From: an uncultured Clostridia bacterium
GTDB taxonomy: Bacteria > Bacillota > Clostridia > UMGS1810
Assembly: GCA_905210855.1 (NCBI GenBank)
Contig: CAJLYL010000032.1
Span: 1-15,444, forward strand
DNA length: 15,444 nt
Direction: 5' to 3'
The position numbers and the translations under genes are program-made. The notes beneath the pieces were generated by a model, which had not been told where the DNA came from, did not search any database, and saw nothing but the letters and a program-made list of their open reading frames with translations. This document shows positions 14,710 through 15,444 of this stretch, piece by piece; position 1 is the stretch's first letter; the number at the start of each line of letters is the position of its first letter.

Positions 14710-15219
14710 TTATTTAAAAATTTGCGATATGCCGACAGTAAAGGATTTAATCTTGTTGACAAAGCCCTGGTTCAAGGTGATGTCAAGCTTGATTACCTCT
14801 GTGCCGCCTGCACCGGACGCAACAACCATGATGCTGTTTTTGCCCGAATTAAGGTTTACCGACTGTGCATAGAGTCCGCTTGCACCGACGGATGACTGCA
14901 TGGCAACACCGCCCTCGGTATACATCTTTTCATATCTGCCCTCGGCGGAGTTGTACGCATAGAGCGCAACATTTGTTCCCGACTGGGCAACCGCGGATAT
15001 AACATATGATTTTGTAGTGGTAGATGAAACCAGCGAAGCCGGGTTCTTCACAAAAATCAGGTTTGTCGCATTGCCGCTGTAATTTGCAGGCAATGTTTCG
15101 TAGCCTGAAGTAGAGTATATAACGGAATTGTCAACAGTGTCCGCAAGAGAAACCACAGGCTGGGCAAATACAAATGCAGATGTGAGTAAAAGTGCGATTA
15201 ACTTTTTGGATTTTCTCAT
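14710..15219 (-). CDS. Unknown secreted protein, first gene of the yycHI operon
   Basis: ATG 15219 with GAGGTG at 15227-15232. The 169 residues start with a clear signal peptide (MRKSKKLIALLLTSAFVFAQPVVSLA, cleavage near residue 26). No lipobox cysteine is present; the mature protein has no Cys at all. The mature part (about 143 residues) is rich in Ser, Thr, Asn, Gly and Val and looks all-beta. Its last 25 residues (LDITLNQGFVNKIKSFTVGI) show alternating basic and hydrophobic residues. I recognise no family. It is directly followed (3 nt) by yycH, so it should be made in proportion to the YycHI pair, and its promoter carries WalR-type boxes. A role as an exported partner or substrate of the WalK-YycHI complex is inference only. 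Confidence 0.75.
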   Translation of the reverse strand: MRKSKKLIALLLTSAFVFAQPVVSLADTVDNSVIYSTSGYETLPANYSGNATNLIFVKNPASLVSSTTTKSYVISAVAQSGTNVALYAYNSAEGRYEKMYTEGGVAMQSSVGASGLYAQSVNLNSGKNSIMVVASGAGGTEVIKLDITLNQGFVNKIKSFTVGISQIFK

Positions 15220-15244
15220 TACTTTACACCTCGCTTAATTTTAT

Positions 15245-15256
15245 ATTATAATTATA
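15245..15256 (-). promoter_or_regulatory. -10 region of the secreted protein-yycHI operon
   Basis: Two TATAAT hexamers on the minus strand, at 15245-15250 and 15251-15256, lie 26-37 nt before ATG 15219. For the first, the -35 position (15268-15273) reads CTGTAA, a poor match that falls inside a WalR-type box, as expected of an activated promoter. Confidence 0.5.
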
Positions 15257-15266
15257 CACTATCAAT

Positions 15267-15283
15267 GTTACAGAGAGATTACA
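15267..15283 (-). promoter_or_regulatory. WalR box, perfect consensus match
   Basis: Minus strand TGTAAT-CTCTC-TGTAAC fits the published WalR consensus TGTWAH-N5-TGTWAH at all 12 defined positions. It overlaps the -35 position of the yycHI-operon promoter. Confidence 0.65.
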
Positions 15284-15288
15284 AACAG

Positions 15289-15305
15289 GTTAAATCCAAT
15301 TTACA
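15289..15305 (-). promoter_or_regulatory. Second, degenerate WalR box
   Basis: Minus strand TGTAAA-TTGGA-TTTAAC matches the WalR consensus at 11 of 12 positions. It is centred 22 bp (two helical turns) upstream of the perfect box, so two dimers could bind on one face of the DNA. Confidence 0.45.
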
Positions 15306-15332
15306 TATGAGACAATTATGCAACCTTGGCTG

Positions 15333-15389
15333 TTTGCGGTGGTTTTTAGTTTGCTCGGGTCGATGAGAGCATCGACCCCTACCGCCAAA
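15333..15389. repeat. REP-like palindromic element
   Basis: A perfect 9-bp hairpin GGGTCGATG (15357-15365)/CATCGACCC (15370-15378) with a 4-nt loop sits inside an outer pairing of TTTGCGGT and ACCGCCAAA. Its CGACCC-rich look resembles the dispersed intergenic palindromes seen in many clostridial genomes. Only one copy is in the window. The rest of 15220-15444 is the promoter region and unassigned sequence ending in a further GGCG/CGCC palindrome. Confidence 0.5.
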
Positions 15390-15444
15390 AACGCAGATTC
15401 TACGCAGAGGTGAGTGGCATATGTTGTGTGTCGGCGAGCGCCAT

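Noticed and set aside
1..15444. CRISPR arrays, tRNA or rRNA genes, transposases, prophage genes
   Set aside because: None found: no regularly spaced repeats, no cloverleaf with a TTCRA loop, and no recognisable transposase or phage frames.

Overview
The window looks like a chromosomal segment of a Gram-positive, spore-forming member of the class Clostridia. The grounds are a YunB sporulation protein, YycH/YycI-type accessory proteins of the WalK kinase, a cell-surface protein anchored by three SLH domains, strong AGGAGG-type ribosome binding sites, and moderate GC with AT-rich intergenic DNA. I do not try to name a genus.

Layout. Positions 1-3677 (+) hold the end of a TMEM43-like membrane protein, a two-helix membrane protein with a zinc ribbon, and a 792-residue secreted SLH surface protein closed by a strong terminator. 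Positions 3678-4200 contain no recognised gene, but include a 52-codon, extremely basic His/Lys/Arg-rich ORF with a good ribosome binding site, overlapped by a Phe-rich mini-ORF. Positions 4186-6325 form a divergent AT-rich pair: an AraC-type regulator (+) and a GH13 alpha-amylase-family gene (-). The GH13 gene is broken: it has lost the segment that should carry the catalytic nucleophile and acid/base, and its two halves lie in different frames. The shared intergenic region has recognisable promoters and phased direct repeats suited to an AraC protein. Positions 6326-6686 hold a foldable RNA-like element that I cannot name, then a promoter. Positions 6687-12000 (+) are a tight five-gene operon: yunB, trmR (tRNA 5-hydroxyuridine methyltransferase), a U32-family TrhP-like tRNA hydroxylation protein, an HI0933/BaiN-type flavoprotein and a COG2509-type flavoprotein. 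A 24-bp perfect inverted repeat separates it from a converging minus-strand operon (15219 down to 12115): an unknown secreted protein, YycH-like, YycI-like and YbaB/EbfC.

How the genes work together. TrmR and TrhP very probably make 5-methoxyuridine at position 34 of certain tRNAs, in two steps: hydroxylation, then methylation. The YycH/YycI pair is normally cotranscribed with walR-walK. Here no walRK is in view and the operon leader gene is an uncharacterised secreted protein. Its promoter carries one perfect match to the WalR box (TGTWAH-N5-TGTWAH) and, 22 bp upstream, a second match at 11 of 12 positions. This suggests that the kinase-regulatory operon is itself controlled by WalR and that the secreted protein is a new member of this cell-envelope circuit.

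The most promising leads are the WalR-box-driven secreted protein-yycH-yycI-ybaB operon, the unassigned structured RNA candidate near 6433-6510, the basic micro-ORF at 3913-4071, and the decayed amylase next to an apparently intact regulator and operator array.
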